64,000 bases of DNA from Armatimonadota bacterium. GTDB lineage: Bacteria > Armatimonadota > Chthonomonadetes > Chthonomonadales > CAJBBX01. The notes beneath the pieces were generated by a model. The model was not told where the DNA came from. It did no database searches and saw nothing but the letters and a program-made list of their open reading frames with translations. The stretch spans positions 43,510 through 107,509 of the forward strand of contig JAPLCQ010000087.1 in the NCBI GenBank assembly GCA_026392115.1. The letters are read 5' to 3'. A program made the position numbers and the translations under genes. Shown one piece after another: positions 1 to 8,698 of this stretch. Position 1 is the stretch's first letter. Each line of letters begins with the position of its first letter.

Positions 1-564
1 TCGGACTGGTTGAGCGCCGCCGGCGAACACGTCCTGCGGCAGAAGCTGGCCCTCACCTTCTGGAACACCGGGGCCGACCTGCGGATGGTCGACGTCGACC
101 TGCGCCTCAAGGCCGACACCGGTGACGTGCGCTTCGGCGATACCAAGGAGGGCGGCCTCATCAGCTTCCGGGTCGCCTCGTCCATGGACGTGCCCCGGGG
201 CGGCAAGATCGAGAACTCGTGGGGAGGCGTCAACGAGCCCGAGAACTGGGGCCTCGCGGCGCACTGGTGCGACTACAGCGGCGTGGCCGAGGGCAAGGCC
301 ATCGGCATCTGCGTCATGGACCACCCGGACAGCTTCCGATACCCCACCTATTGGCACGTGCGCGACTACGGCCTCTTCACCGCCAACCCCTTCGCCCTGA
401 ACGACTACACCCAGGGGCGCAAGGAGGGGAGCCACCTCCTGAAGCAGGGCGAGACGCTGCGCTTCCGCTACCGCGCGATCATCCACGCCGGCGACGCCGG
501 GGCGGTGGACGCCCGGGCGCGTTACCTGGACTTCGTGGCCCCGCCGCGGGCCGCGGGGGAGTAG
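1..564 (+). CDS. PmoA-family (DUF6807) protein, 3' part only
   Basis: The reading frame is open at base 1, so the N-terminus lies outside the window and about 187 residues are visible. The run HWCDYSG, then MDHPDSFRYPTYWHVRDYG and ANPF, is characteristic of the family called methane oxygenase PmoA-like (DUF6807), despite which these proteins are not methane monooxygenase subunits. Members are usually found beside sugar-catabolic and secreted genes in Planctomycetes, Verrucomicrobia and Armatimonadetes; the biochemical role is unknown to me. It is followed 4 bp later by a small gene and then a secreted protein on the same strand, so the three are probably co-transcribed. Family assignment is by motif memory only. 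Confidence 0.75.
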   Translation, partial: SDWLSAAGEHVLRQKLALTFWNTGADLRMVDVDLRLKADTGDVRFGDTKEGGLISFRVASSMDVPRGGKIENSWGGVNEPENWGLAAHWCDYSGVAEGKAIGICVMDHPDSFRYPTYWHVRDYGLFTANPFALNDYTQGRKEGSHLLKQGETLRFRYRAIIHAGDAGAVDARARYLDFVAPPRAAGE

Positions 565-568
565 GCGA

Positions 569-853
569 GTGAAAGTGCGCGTACGGCTCCGGGCCAAGGA
601 GCAGACTCTGGAGGGCGTCTTCACCGGGGCCAACGCCGAGCAGGTGGTGGGCGCGATCCAACGCGAGGCGGCGAACCGTGCCGGGCTGCTCGTGCGCATG
701 GCCATCATGGCCCTGTCGCCGCTCGCCTTCGCCCGCGAGGCCGTCCGGCTCCACAACGAGCAGTCCGGCGCGCGTCACCCGCTCCCGAACTCCTGCGCCG
801 AGTTCCTTCAGGCCGCCATCGGAGCCGGCCTGGCGGAAGTTCTCGAACCATGA
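569..853 (+). CDS. small hypothetical protein (94 aa)
   Basis: Begins with GTG 4 bp after the stop of the preceding gene and ends in an ATGA overlap with the next start, so it sits inside a tight operon, which is the main reason to believe it. The 94-residue product starts with an alternating basic/hydrophobic segment (MKVRVRLRAKEQTLEG), has a central hydrophobic stretch (LLVRMAIMALSP) and no Cys-based or catalytic motif. There is no clear signal peptide. I do not recognise the family. Confidence 0.6.
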   Translation: MKVRVRLRAKEQTLEGVFTGANAEQVVGAIQREAANRAGLLVRMAIMALSPLAFAREAVRLHNEQSGARHPLPNSCAEFLQAAIGAGLAEVLEP

Positions 854-3297
854 CGTTGCGCTCCGCCACCTGCTGGCTGGGCCTGATGCTGGTTGCGGCG
901 ATCCCTTGCGGCGCCGTCACCGACCTGACCATGGGCCTCGCGCCGGGCACGCCCGCCGAGGAGGCGGCGCTGATGCTCAACAACGGCTCGGCGGTCTCCG
1001 GCGGCGTGCGGCGCGCCGAGGTCGGCGGCGGATGGATATACGCCCTCACCATGCCGCCCGGCGCCAAGGTCGAGTTGCGCATGGTGCGCGAAGGGCGCGC
1101 CCAGGTCACGCTGGCCGACAGCGCCGCCCAGAAGGTGCCCTGCGCCATCACCGTGGGCGGACAGACCGTCTACGTTCGTTTCACGGTCCCCGCGGCGCAT
1201 CCCATCGGTGGCCGCATCCGCGTGAAGATCAAGGCGGCGGCCGTGCCGCTGGCGGTCAGCGGCCTGGAGGTTCGGGCCGCCCTGCCGGACGGCGACGGCG
1301 ACGGCGTCTCCGACCTCGTGGAGCGCCTTCTGGGCGATCCCAGCGGCGAGCGGGTGGCTCCCGCGCCCGTGCGCCACGTGCCCTCGATCCTCGATGTCGA
1401 CGCCGCCGGACAGCCCGCCACCGCCTGGACCCCGCCGGGCAAGGGGGAGCGGAGCGTGCGCCTGACGCCGGCCGACGTGGCCGCGCCGGTGCGGGCCATG
1501 GGCATCCGCAAGCCCCGCGCCTATGCCGAGGCCTGCCTCCGGGCGGCGCTCCACGCGGCCGCGGCCCGCCAGGCGGGTCAGCCGCTGCGCCTGGAGCTTC
1601 CCGCGGCGGCGCCGAACGACCCGGCGACCGCCCTCGCCGCCGACGCGCTGGCGGGAGCGCTGGCCGGGGCCCAGACCGACCTCTTCGCCGAGCAGGGCTC
1701 CGTGCCGGGCGCCGCCCTCCCCGGGGGGCTGCGCGCGGCGCTGGCCGGCCTCTGGCTCACGCCGCCCGTAGAGCCCGCCGCGGGCCGTTTGGGCCTGCTC
1801 GTGGGCGATCCGCTCTCCGCTCCCAACGCCTCGCCGCTGGAGGCGCTCCGGGCGCTCTACATCCCGCTGGCCGAGCATGGCGCCGCGCCCGCGCTGATCC
1901 GGTCGGACATGCTGCAGGATGCCTCGGCATTGCGCGGCATCTCGGCTCTCATCGTCTCCTTCGCCGTGGAGGTCCCAAGTGACGCGGCGGCCGTGCGGTC
2001 GCTGGCCGAATGGGCGCGGGCCGGCGGCGTGCTCCTGGTCATCGGCGCCGACGCCGACGCCGCGGCCGACGCGGGCGCGTGGTGGCGGGCCGCTGGCCAG
2101 CCCAGCGCAACGGCGGCCCTCTTCGCGCAGGCGGGCCTCCAGGGCGCCGTCCCCCGCAAATCCGCCCCGACGGCTCTGGACCTGCCCATCCCGTGGGTGC
2201 AGGCGGGCGCGTTGGCCGAGGCCGCACAGGCCGGGCAGTGGGCGCTGGACCTGGCGTCGCCGGTCCTGCGCGGCGGCGATTGGCTGCTGCGCCTGGAGCC
2301 GGGCGCGGCCGGCCTGCCGCTGCCGGCGGTGGAGTCCATCGACCTCCGCGTGGCCGGCAGGCCGGCGGTGGCCTTCCGGTGCGGCACGGAGACCGAGACC
2401 CGCTTTCTGTGGGATGACGACGGCACCGTCATCACCGGCAACGCGCGCACTCCCGCGGTCGAGGGCGCCTGGACCTATCGGTTCGCTCCCCTGCCCGGCG
2501 CGGGGCCCGCCCGGCTGACGCTGCGCCTGCGCGGAGCCTGCCGCGTCTCGATCGCCGCCGCGCCGCCGGCCGGTCCGCTCCTGGAGGCCCAGGGCGCGGG
2601 CCTCGGCGCCCTCTTCGCCACCGTGCGGGCGGCGCGTCCCGAGTACGTCGCCCCCTGCGCCGCGCCGCCCGGCGCCACGCTCCTGCTGAAGGTGCGCCCG
2701 GGAGGCGAGCCGGTTGTCTGGGAGGCGCCCTGCGGCAAGGGGCGCGTTGCCTACGCGGGGCTCGACCCGCTCCACTTCGGTTCATCGGTGCGGGCGGCGA
2801 GGCTGCTCCGGGCGCTGGTCCGCCGGGCGTTCGACCGCACCGACGGGCAGTACAGCGAGACGGGGCTCGTGGTCTGGCGGCGCGGCTCGCTCGTCACGGC
2901 CCACGCGGCGCTCAGGCCGCAGCAGCTGGACGGAGCCTACGTGGACCTGCTGGACGCCGACCTGCCCGAGACGGTGGACCCCAGCCTGCAGCCCGGCGCT
3001 TCGGTCGTGCTTGCCGAGGTCCCTGCCGGCAGGCGCCCGCGCGTGGCGGCCTCGGACCGGCCCCTGGTGGCCGTTTCCGAGGGACTGCAGTCCACGGGCT
3101 ATGCGGTGGCGGCGGGCCCCGAGGGGCGCGTCACCACGCGCATCTCCCGCGGCCGCAGCCGTCCCGCGGGCGCGAAGGCGTTCAGCCTCTGGGGCGAGCC
3201 GCTGGCCGTGCAGGTGCAGGAGAACAGCCGCACCGTGGCCGTGCGGGTGGCGGCCCCGGCGGACGGCGCGGTGGTGCGGCTGGGCTGGAAGCGGTAG
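850..3297 (+). CDS. large secreted protein with calcium-type repeat and GATase-like fold
   Basis: 815 aa starting with a signal peptide (CWLGLMLVAAIPCGAV). A single acidic repeat near residues 145-160 (DGDGDGVSDLVE) looks like a thrombospondin type-3 or dockerin-like calcium loop. The centre, around residues 310-400, contains an LLVGDPLSAPNASPLEALRA segment followed by LIVSF and LLVIGADAD, which resembles the class-I glutamine amidotransferase-like fold attached to some secreted glycosidases. A Lys/Arg-rich C-terminus ends VRLGWKR. The start codon overlaps the stop of the preceding small gene. No catalytic domain is recognisable; it may be a surface or polysaccharide-handling protein. Confidence 0.7.
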   Translation: MTLRSATCWLGLMLVAAIPCGAVTDLTMGLAPGTPAEEAALMLNNGSAVSGGVRRAEVGGGWIYALTMPPGAKVELRMVREGRAQVTLADSAAQKVPCAITVGGQTVYVRFTVPAAHPIGGRIRVKIKAAAVPLAVSGLEVRAALPDGDGDGVSDLVERLLGDPSGERVAPAPVRHVPSILDVDAAGQPATAWTPPGKGERSVRLTPADVAAPVRAMGIRKPRAYAEACLRAALHAAAARQAGQPLRLELPAAAPNDPATALAADALAGALAGAQTDLFAEQGSVPGAALPGGLRAALAGLWLTPPVEPAAGRLGLLVGDPLSAPNASPLEALRALYIPLAEHGAAPALIRSDMLQDASALRGISALIVSFAVEVPSDAAAVRSLAEWARAGGVLLVIGADADAAADAGAWWRAAGQPSATAALFAQAGLQGAVPRKSAPTALDLPIPWVQAGALAEAAQAGQWALDLASPVLRGGDWLLRLEPGAAGLPLPAVESIDLRVAGRPAVAFRCGTETETRFLWDDDGTVITGNARTPAVEGAWTYRFAPLPGAGPARLTLRLRGACRVSIAAAPPAGPLLEAQGAGLGALFATVRAARPEYVAPCAAPPGATLLLKVRPGGEPVVWEAPCGKGRVAYAGLDPLHFGSSVRAARLLRALVRRAFDRTDGQYSETGLVVWRRGSLVTAHAALRPQQLDGAYVDLLDADLPETVDPSLQPGASVVLAEVPAGRRPRVAASDRPLVAVSEGLQSTGYAVAAGPEGRVTTRISRGRSRPAGAKAFSLWGEPLAVQVQENSRTVAVRVAAPADGAVVRLGWKR

Positions 3298-3306
3298 CCC
3301 GCCGCC

Positions 3307-5220
3307 TCAGTCCGGCGCCGACACGGTGGGCAGCTCCGTCATGCGGAGGCGGGTGGCGCCGTAAGGCATGAGCGTCACCATCTCCTTCTCGCCCGAGCCG
3401 GGGCAGGGGCTCTCGGGCGTGGGACCCGCAGAGTTCATCACCAGTCCCCAATCCGGCACGCGGCGGGCGAAGGCCGAGGCCCGCAGCGGGCAGTGGGCGT
3501 CGGTGAAGGGCGACACATCGTCCCGCACCTCGCGCCGCTCGATAGCCACGTGCGGCGTGGCGTCGGAGCCCAGTTCCAGCGTGTAGGCCCACTCGCCGGC
3601 GGACAGCAGCTCGTAGTCGGCGCTCCGCTGCCCCGGCGCCGGGTCCGGATTCCCCGCGATGAGCCGGTACTCCGCGGGCACCTTCAACGAGAGGACGAGC
3701 GGACCGTAGTGGAGCGCCGCCGCGCCCCGGTAGCGCCGCTCGCACCGGACGCGCATGGGCAGGTGGAGGCGGAGCTCGTCGCCGGCGCTCCAGACGCGGC
3801 GCACGGTATGCCAGCCGGGCTCCAGGTCGTCCGAGCCGTCGGGGCTCGTCAGTTCCGCCCCCTCGCACCAGCCCGGCACGCGGACCGTCAGGCCGAACGG
3901 CTCCGGCGCGCCGCTGACCACGCGGTAGGTGACATCCATGTCGAACGGGTAGCCCGTGCGCGCCTCGATCACCACTTCGGCGCCGCCGACTTTGGCGCTG
4001 ACCACCGACGGCCCAAGCACGGCCGACACGAGGCCGCCGTCGGGCGCCCGCATCCAGAGGCTCCGAACGAGTTTGGGCCACCCCTGGTGCAGGTTGGCGG
4101 TGCAGCAGCCGTAGTTGGGCTCCAGTCCGAACGTGTTGGAGGTGTCGTCGTTGTTGGTCCAGTGGCGCGGCGCCACGGTGCAGAGGGCCTGGTTGGCCTG
4201 CTGGTCGTACTGGTGGCCCCACATGTCCTCGGTGAACGCCCCGGGCAGCGCGTTGTAGGCGATGCGCTCCAGGCGGTCGGCCAGTTCGTGCGCGCCGAAG
4301 AGCGGCAGCAACTCCTCGAGCGAGTACATGTACTCGACCACGGCGCATAGCTCCGTGCCCTGCGTGGGGTCGAGGCCGGCGTAGTGCTCGTCGCCGGTGA
4401 AGATGCCCGTGGCCTGGCCGTGCCGGCTGTCCAGCGCCGCCATGGCCCGTCGGGGCCCCTCCGCGTCGGCCGGATCGCCGCTCTGACGCCACCAGACGCC
4501 CGCGGTCTTCACGGCCATGGCGTTGTTCACGACGTGCGTGTGCAGCACGCAGGCCTCGCGAGGGGTCTTGTCCGTGTGGACGAAGTCGGCGAAGTGGGCG
4601 CGCCAGCCGTAGCCCTGCTCGGCCAGTTGCGCGGCGACGTCGAGCAGCCAGGCCTCGCCGGTGCGCTGGTAGAGCCAGTGGATGGAGAGCACGCCGTCGG
4701 CCCAGCGGTGCTTTCCCCAGTCCCGAAGCGGCACGGCGGCCAGGTTGTCGCGGAGCCAGCGGCAGAAGCCCGTGACGGCGGGCACGACGCGCGGGTCGCC
4801 GGTGGCTTCGGCGTGCTGCACCAGCACCTTCAGGACCAGGAAGACGGGCCAGTGGTCGTAGGCTTGCCGGTCCGGGGCCTGCACGGGCCCGATCCAGCCG
4901 TCGGGCCGCACCATGCCCAGGATGCCGTCGATCCAGCGCTGGGCCTTCGCCTTCAGGCGCGGGTCATCCAGCACGTGGGCCAGCGGGGTCAGCCCGTCCA
5001 GGTAGTAGGGGCCGCGCTCCCACCCCTCCACGCCGCCGCCCAGCCACATGTTGCCGGGCCCCAGGTCGGGCCAGAACTCCTCGATGCGCCCGGTGATGGT
5101 CGCGGCCTGCAGGCGGCACTGCGCATCCAGCCAGCCCAGCGGGCGCACGGAACCCAGCGGCAGGGGCGCGAAGGCGGTGGGCTGAAGCCCGGGCCGGTCG
5201 GCGGCAGGCGTGGCAGGCAT
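3307..5220 (-). CDS. glycoside hydrolase family 127 (beta-L-arabinofuranosidase type)
   Basis: 637 aa when started at the ATG at 5220, which has GGAGG five bases upstream; the frame runs further but would then overlap the divergent pfk gene. The N-terminus (FAPLPLGSVRPLGWLDAQ), the segment GLTPLAHVLDD, and the helical barrel with HTHVVNNAMAVKTAGVWW and GTELCAVVEYMYSLEELL are typical of the DUF1680/GH127 family, including the Glu-Cys arrangement used for the zinc-thiolate nucleophile; a further Cys pair (YGCCTANLHQGW) is present near residue 365. The family removes beta-L-arabinofuranose from plant arabinans and glycoproteins. No signal peptide is evident, so it is probably cytoplasmic. Head-to-head with pfk. 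Confidence 0.93.
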   Translation of the reverse strand: MPATPAADRPGLQPTAFAPLPLGSVRPLGWLDAQCRLQAATITGRIEEFWPDLGPGNMWLGGGVEGWERGPYYLDGLTPLAHVLDDPRLKAKAQRWIDGILGMVRPDGWIGPVQAPDRQAYDHWPVFLVLKVLVQHAEATGDPRVVPAVTGFCRWLRDNLAAVPLRDWGKHRWADGVLSIHWLYQRTGEAWLLDVAAQLAEQGYGWRAHFADFVHTDKTPREACVLHTHVVNNAMAVKTAGVWWRQSGDPADAEGPRRAMAALDSRHGQATGIFTGDEHYAGLDPTQGTELCAVVEYMYSLEELLPLFGAHELADRLERIAYNALPGAFTEDMWGHQYDQQANQALCTVAPRHWTNNDDTSNTFGLEPNYGCCTANLHQGWPKLVRSLWMRAPDGGLVSAVLGPSVVSAKVGGAEVVIEARTGYPFDMDVTYRVVSGAPEPFGLTVRVPGWCEGAELTSPDGSDDLEPGWHTVRRVWSAGDELRLHLPMRVRCERRYRGAAALHYGPLVLSLKVPAEYRLIAGNPDPAPGQRSADYELLSAGEWAYTLELGSDATPHVAIERREVRDDVSPFTDAHCPLRASAFARRVPDWGLVMNSAGPTPESPCPGSGEKEMVTLMPYGATRLRMTELPTVSAPD

Positions 5221-5252
5221 GGCGTCCTCCAGGGGGCGTTCGTTGTCCGCGG

Positions 5253-5258
5253 ATTCTA
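5253..5258 (-). promoter_or_regulatory. possible -10 box for the GH127 gene
   Basis: On the minus strand the bases read TAGAAT, about 33 bases upstream of the chosen ATG. No convincing -35 box is seen. It would give a short 5' leader of roughly 25 nt. Confidence 0.3.
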
Positions 5259-5339
5259 CCCGGCGGCCATGCACGGTACCATAGAGCCGGATGGAGGCGC
5301 GGACGCCACGGTGACGGCGACGGGCCCGGGGGGAGCCAG

Positions 5340-6434
5340 ATGAGGCATCGACGAACACGGACGGTGGGCATTCTGACATCGGGCGGCGATTGCCCGGGCC
5401 TCAACGCGGCCATCCGCGGCGTGGCCAAGGCCTGCATGGGCACCTACGGCATGGATGTCATCGGCATCCTCGACGGCTTCACGGGGCTGGTCGAGAACCG
5501 CGTCATGCACCTGACCGAGCGCGACATGATCGGCCTGCTGACCCTGGGAGGCACGATCCTGGGCACCAGCCGCAACAAGCCGCACAAGATGCCCCGGGCC
5601 GACGGCACCACGCGGGACATGACCGGCGCCGCCGTGGACACCTACCACCGGCTGGACCTGGACTGCCTGATCTGTATCGGCGGCGGCGGCACGGCCAAGA
5701 ACGCCATCCGCCTCGCCAACGAGGGCCTCAACATCATCACGCTGCCCAAGACGATCGACAACGACGTGGCGGGCACGGACCTGACCTTCGGCTACGACAG
5801 CGCCATGTTCATCGCCGCCGAGGCCATCGACCGCCTGCACACCACCGCATCCAGCCACCAGCGGGTGATTCTGGTCGACATCATGGGACACAACGCCGGC
5901 TGGCTCGCCCTGGGCGCCACGCTGGCCGGCGGCGCCGACGTCTGCCTGATCCCGGAAATCCCCTACAACAAAGAGGCCGTGCTCAAGGCGGTGGAGAACC
6001 GGCGCACCAAGGGCCGCCGGTTCAGCCTCGTCTCGGTGGCCGAGGGCGCCCGCCCGGCCGTCCCCGAGCGCGAAATCCCGGTGGGCGATGCGCCGACCGA
6101 CCTGGCCACCGAGGAGCCGCTGGAGACCGTCACCAGCCTGACGTTGGCCATGGAGGTGGAGGCGGCCCTGGGCATCGAAACGCGCGTCACCACGCTGGGC
6201 CACGTCCAGCGGGGCGGCACCCCGACGCCCACCGACCGGCTCCTGGCCACGCAGCTCGGCTGCACCGCCGCCCGGCTCATCCACGAGAACGTCTTCGGGG
6301 TGATGGTGGCGGTTCGCGGCTCCCGGTTCGAGCCCGTGCCGCTGGACCAGGTGGCGGGCCTGAAAAAGACCATCCCGCTGGACCACCCCATGGTCGAGAC
6401 GGCGCGGATGATAGGCGTCTGCCTGGGCGACTGA
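5340..6434 (+). CDS. pfkA: 6-phosphofructokinase
   Basis: 364 aa, the normal size for a PfkA-family phosphofructokinase, catalysing phosphorylation of fructose 6-phosphate in glycolysis. Visible motifs: GGDCPGLNA (residues 15-23), PKTIDNDV with the catalytic Asp near 140, MGHNAGWLA near 182 and QRGGTPTPTDR near 290. The phosphoryl-donor loop is IGGGGTAKNA near 113-122 rather than the GGDGS of classical ATP enzymes or GGDDS of PPi enzymes, and MGH replaces MGR, so donor specificity (ATP or pyrophosphate) cannot be called with confidence. ATG at 5340 follows a G-rich Shine-Dalgarno (GGGGGGAG). Confidence 0.93.
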   Translation: MRHRRTRTVGILTSGGDCPGLNAAIRGVAKACMGTYGMDVIGILDGFTGLVENRVMHLTERDMIGLLTLGGTILGTSRNKPHKMPRADGTTRDMTGAAVDTYHRLDLDCLICIGGGGTAKNAIRLANEGLNIITLPKTIDNDVAGTDLTFGYDSAMFIAAEAIDRLHTTASSHQRVILVDIMGHNAGWLALGATLAGGADVCLIPEIPYNKEAVLKAVENRRTKGRRFSLVSVAEGARPAVPEREIPVGDAPTDLATEEPLETVTSLTLAMEVEAALGIETRVTTLGHVQRGGTPTPTDRLLATQLGCTAARLIHENVFGVMVAVRGSRFEPVPLDQVAGLKKTIPLDHPMVETARMIGVCLGD

Positions 6435-6443
6435 CACAAACCA

Positions 6444-6508
6444 ACACGGACCGACTCGGCCTTTGACGGGGTCCGTGTCAGTCCGTGTCGGTCCGTGGAG
6501 GTCCGTGT
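6444..6508. terminator. hairpin plus repeated TCCGTG octamers between convergent genes
   Basis: ACACGGACC at 6444-6452 pairs perfectly with GGTCCGTGT at 6470-6478 (17-base loop). The right arm is then repeated, as GTCCGTGTC, GGTCCGTGG and GGTCCGTGT up to 6508, so the left arm has several possible partners. It lies between the convergent pfk and NIPSNAP genes and may stop transcription from both sides. There is no U-tract. Confidence 0.45.
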
Positions 6509-6514
6509 CCCGTT

Positions 6515-7258
6515 CTACTTGATCGGCGAGTAGTCCGTCGGTGTCATGTAGATCGACTCCGCCTTGTCCACCAGCCGCCCGTCGCGCTCCGATTCTGTGC
6601 GGACGCGCGTCCACTCGGGATCCTGGCCAAACTCGCGCCATGACTTGTCGGCGGCCTCGCGGCTCTTGTGGGCCAGCAGGTAGATCAGCGTATCGTTCAT
6701 GCCCTGCTCCTGGCCCGTGGGGGTCCAGTAGCCGATGGATGTCATCCCGTGCTTGCGGAAGAGCCGCAGCGTGTTGTCGCGGAACCGGGCGTTCAGGGCG
6801 TCGAGCTTGCCGGGCGCGGCGGTGTAGATGCGCATCTCGAAGAGCCGATCACCGCGGCTTGAGGAGCGGCGGATGGCCGGCGAGTAGTCCGTGGCCGTGA
6901 GGAACTGCGACGTGATGCGCGTCACCAGCTTGCCGTTGGCCTCGGACTCGCGTGCGGCCTTCTGCCAGTCCGGATCTTTGCCGAACTCGGCGAAGGAGGC
7001 GTCGCGGGCCTCCTTGGTGGGGCAGGCGACGATGTAGACCAGCTTGTTCTGCGTGTTGTCCACGGGAACCCAGTAGCCCACGCTGTCGATGCCGTGCTTG
7101 CGGAAGAGGCGCACGGTGGCGGTTCGGAACCGGGCGTTCAGGCCGTCCAGCTTGCCGGGCTCGGCATAGTAGGTGCGGATCTCGAAGCAGCGCGTGTCGC
7201 GGGCGGGCTCGGCCGGCGGCAGGGCCGCAACGGCGCACAGGGCGACGAGCTGGACCAT
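6515..7258 (-). CDS. tandem NIPSNAP-family protein
   Basis: 247 aa containing two copies of the NIPSNAP domain: CFEIRTYYAEPGKLDGLNARFR near residues 24-45 and LFEMRIYTAAPGKLDALNARFR near 138-159, each followed by FRKHGIDSVGYW or FRKHGMTSIGYW and a D-W spaced acidic segment. NIPSNAP domains are dimeric ferredoxin-like folds of unknown enzymatic role, common next to sugar-metabolic genes in planctomycete-like bacteria. The short N-terminus (MVQLVALCAVAALPPAEPA) looks like a signal peptide, suggesting export. It lies 24 bp upstream of accC's stop side and is probably an independent gene at the end of that minus-strand run. Confidence 0.85.
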   Translation of the reverse strand: MVQLVALCAVAALPPAEPARDTRCFEIRTYYAEPGKLDGLNARFRTATVRLFRKHGIDSVGYWVPVDNTQNKLVYIVACPTKEARDASFAEFGKDPDWQKAARESEANGKLVTRITSQFLTATDYSPAIRRSSSRGDRLFEMRIYTAAPGKLDALNARFRDNTLRLFRKHGMTSIGYWTPTGQEQGMNDTLIYLLAHKSREAADKSWREFGQDPEWTRVRTESERDGRLVDKAESIYMTPTDYSPIK

Positions 7259-7282
7259 GGTATGGCTCCCTTCCGAGGTTGG

Positions 7283-8638
7283 TTACTCGGTGTCCGGCGT
7301 GATGTGCCGGGCGATGAAGTCGGTGGCGATCTCGCCGTGCCGGTAGGCCGGAGTGGCGATGATGCGCTTCTGCAGGCTGATGTTGGTCGGAAGCCCCACG
7401 ATGCGGATCTCGTCCAGCGCGCCGGCCATCCGCGCGATGGCCTCGGGGCGGGTCGGCGCCCAGACGATCAGCTTGGCCAGCATCGGGTCGTAGTAGGGCG
7501 GCACGTCGTAGCCGGGATAGATGTAGCTGTCCACGCGGACGCCGGGCCCGCCCGGGAAGTGGAGCGACTCGATCCGCCCAGCCGACGGCGCGTAGCCCCG
7601 CTCGGGGTCCTCAGCCGTGATGCGGCACTCGATGGCGTGTCCGTTGATGTGTACGGACTTCTGTGCGATGGAGAGCGGCTCGCCGGCGGCGATGCGAATC
7701 TGCTCATGGACGATGTCGAAACCCGTGACCAACTCCGTCACCGGATGCTCGACCTGCAGCCGCGTGTTCATCTCCAGGAAGTAGAAGTCGCCCTTCTTGT
7801 CGACCAGGAACTCCACCGTGCCGGCGTTGCGGTAGCCCACGCTCCTGGCCAGGCGCACGGCGGACTCGGCGATGCGCGTGCGGAGCGAGCCGGGCAACTC
7901 CCCGGCGGGGGCCTCCTCCACCAGCTTCTTGTGGCGCAGGTTCTGCAGCGAGCACTCGCGCAAGCCGAGGTGGATGGCGTGGCCGCGGCCGTCGCCCATG
8001 ATCTGCGCCTCGATGTGCCGGGGCGCCTCGATGAGCTTCTCCAGGTAGACCTCGGGGTTCCCGAAGGCGCTCTCGGCCTCGGATCGGGCCATCTGCAGGG
8101 CGCGGGGCAGTTGGTCGGGCTCGTCCACGCGCCGGATGCCCGTGCCGCCGCCGCCCGCAACGGCCTTGATGTAGACCGGGTAGCCGATCTTGCCGGCCAC
8201 GCGCAGCGCGTCGGCCTCGCCGGTGATCTCGCCGCCTGAGCCGGGGATCACGGGGACGCGGGCCGCGCGGGCGATCTCGCGAGCCTGCGCTTTGTCGCCC
8301 ATCTGCTCGATCACGGCCGCCGGCGGGCCGATGAAGGCCAGCTTGCAGGCCTCGCACGCCTCGGCGAAGCCCGCCTGCTCGCTCAGGTAGCCGTAGCCCG
8401 GATGGACCGCCTCGGCGCCGGTGATATGGGCCGCGCCGATGATGTTGGGCGCATGGAGGTAGCTGTCCTTGTTCGGCGGCGGGCCGATGCAGACGGCCTC
8501 GTCGGCGAGCTTGACGTGCAGCGACTCCGCGTCGGCCTGGGAGTAGACCGCCACGGACTGGATCCGCATCTCGCGGCAGGCGCGTATGACGCGGACGGCT
8601 ATCTCGCCCCGATTGGCTATGAGGATCTTCTTAAACAT
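7283..8638 (-). CDS. accC: acetyl-CoA carboxylase biotin carboxylase subunit
   Basis: 451 aa, standard length. It carboxylates the biotin on AccB using bicarbonate and ATP in the first step of fatty acid synthesis. MFKKILIANRGEIAVRV is the canonical N-terminus, so I use the ATG at 8638; another ATG at 8647 adds three residues. HPGYGYLSE, FIGPP, EFLV...FLEMNTRLQVEHPVTE and the C-terminal biotin carboxylase domain are present. Two conserved loops differ from the usual sequence: AGGGGTGIRRV replaces the ATP-grasp GGGGRGM, and LRECSLQNLRHKKLVEE replaces ERDCSxQRRHQK. It is the last gene of the efp-accB-accC operon. Confidence 0.95.
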   Translation of the reverse strand: MFKKILIANRGEIAVRVIRACREMRIQSVAVYSQADAESLHVKLADEAVCIGPPPNKDSYLHAPNIIGAAHITGAEAVHPGYGYLSEQAGFAEACEACKLAFIGPPAAVIEQMGDKAQAREIARAARVPVIPGSGGEITGEADALRVAGKIGYPVYIKAVAGGGGTGIRRVDEPDQLPRALQMARSEAESAFGNPEVYLEKLIEAPRHIEAQIMGDGRGHAIHLGLRECSLQNLRHKKLVEEAPAGELPGSLRTRIAESAVRLARSVGYRNAGTVEFLVDKKGDFYFLEMNTRLQVEHPVTELVTGFDIVHEQIRIAAGEPLSIAQKSVHINGHAIECRITAEDPERGYAPSAGRIESLHFPGGPGVRVDSYIYPGYDVPPYYDPMLAKLIVWAPTRPEAIARMAGALDEIRIVGLPTNISLQKRIIATPAYRHGEIATDFIARHITPDTE

Positions 8639-8698
8639 GCGCTCCATTCACTTGCAGGCCGCAGGCGGCCGGAGTGTGCGGGGTCGACCCGGCTCTGG

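Noticed and set aside
808..2775. 655-aa open frame on the minus strand opposite the secreted protein gene
   Set aside because: Arg/Gly/Ala-rich sequence with no domain; it is the antisense shadow of a real gene in very GC-rich DNA.
5221..5379. longer start for the GH127 gene at 5379
   Set aside because: The extension overlaps pfk and lacks a ribosome binding site, while the ATG at 5220 has GGAGG at ideal spacing.
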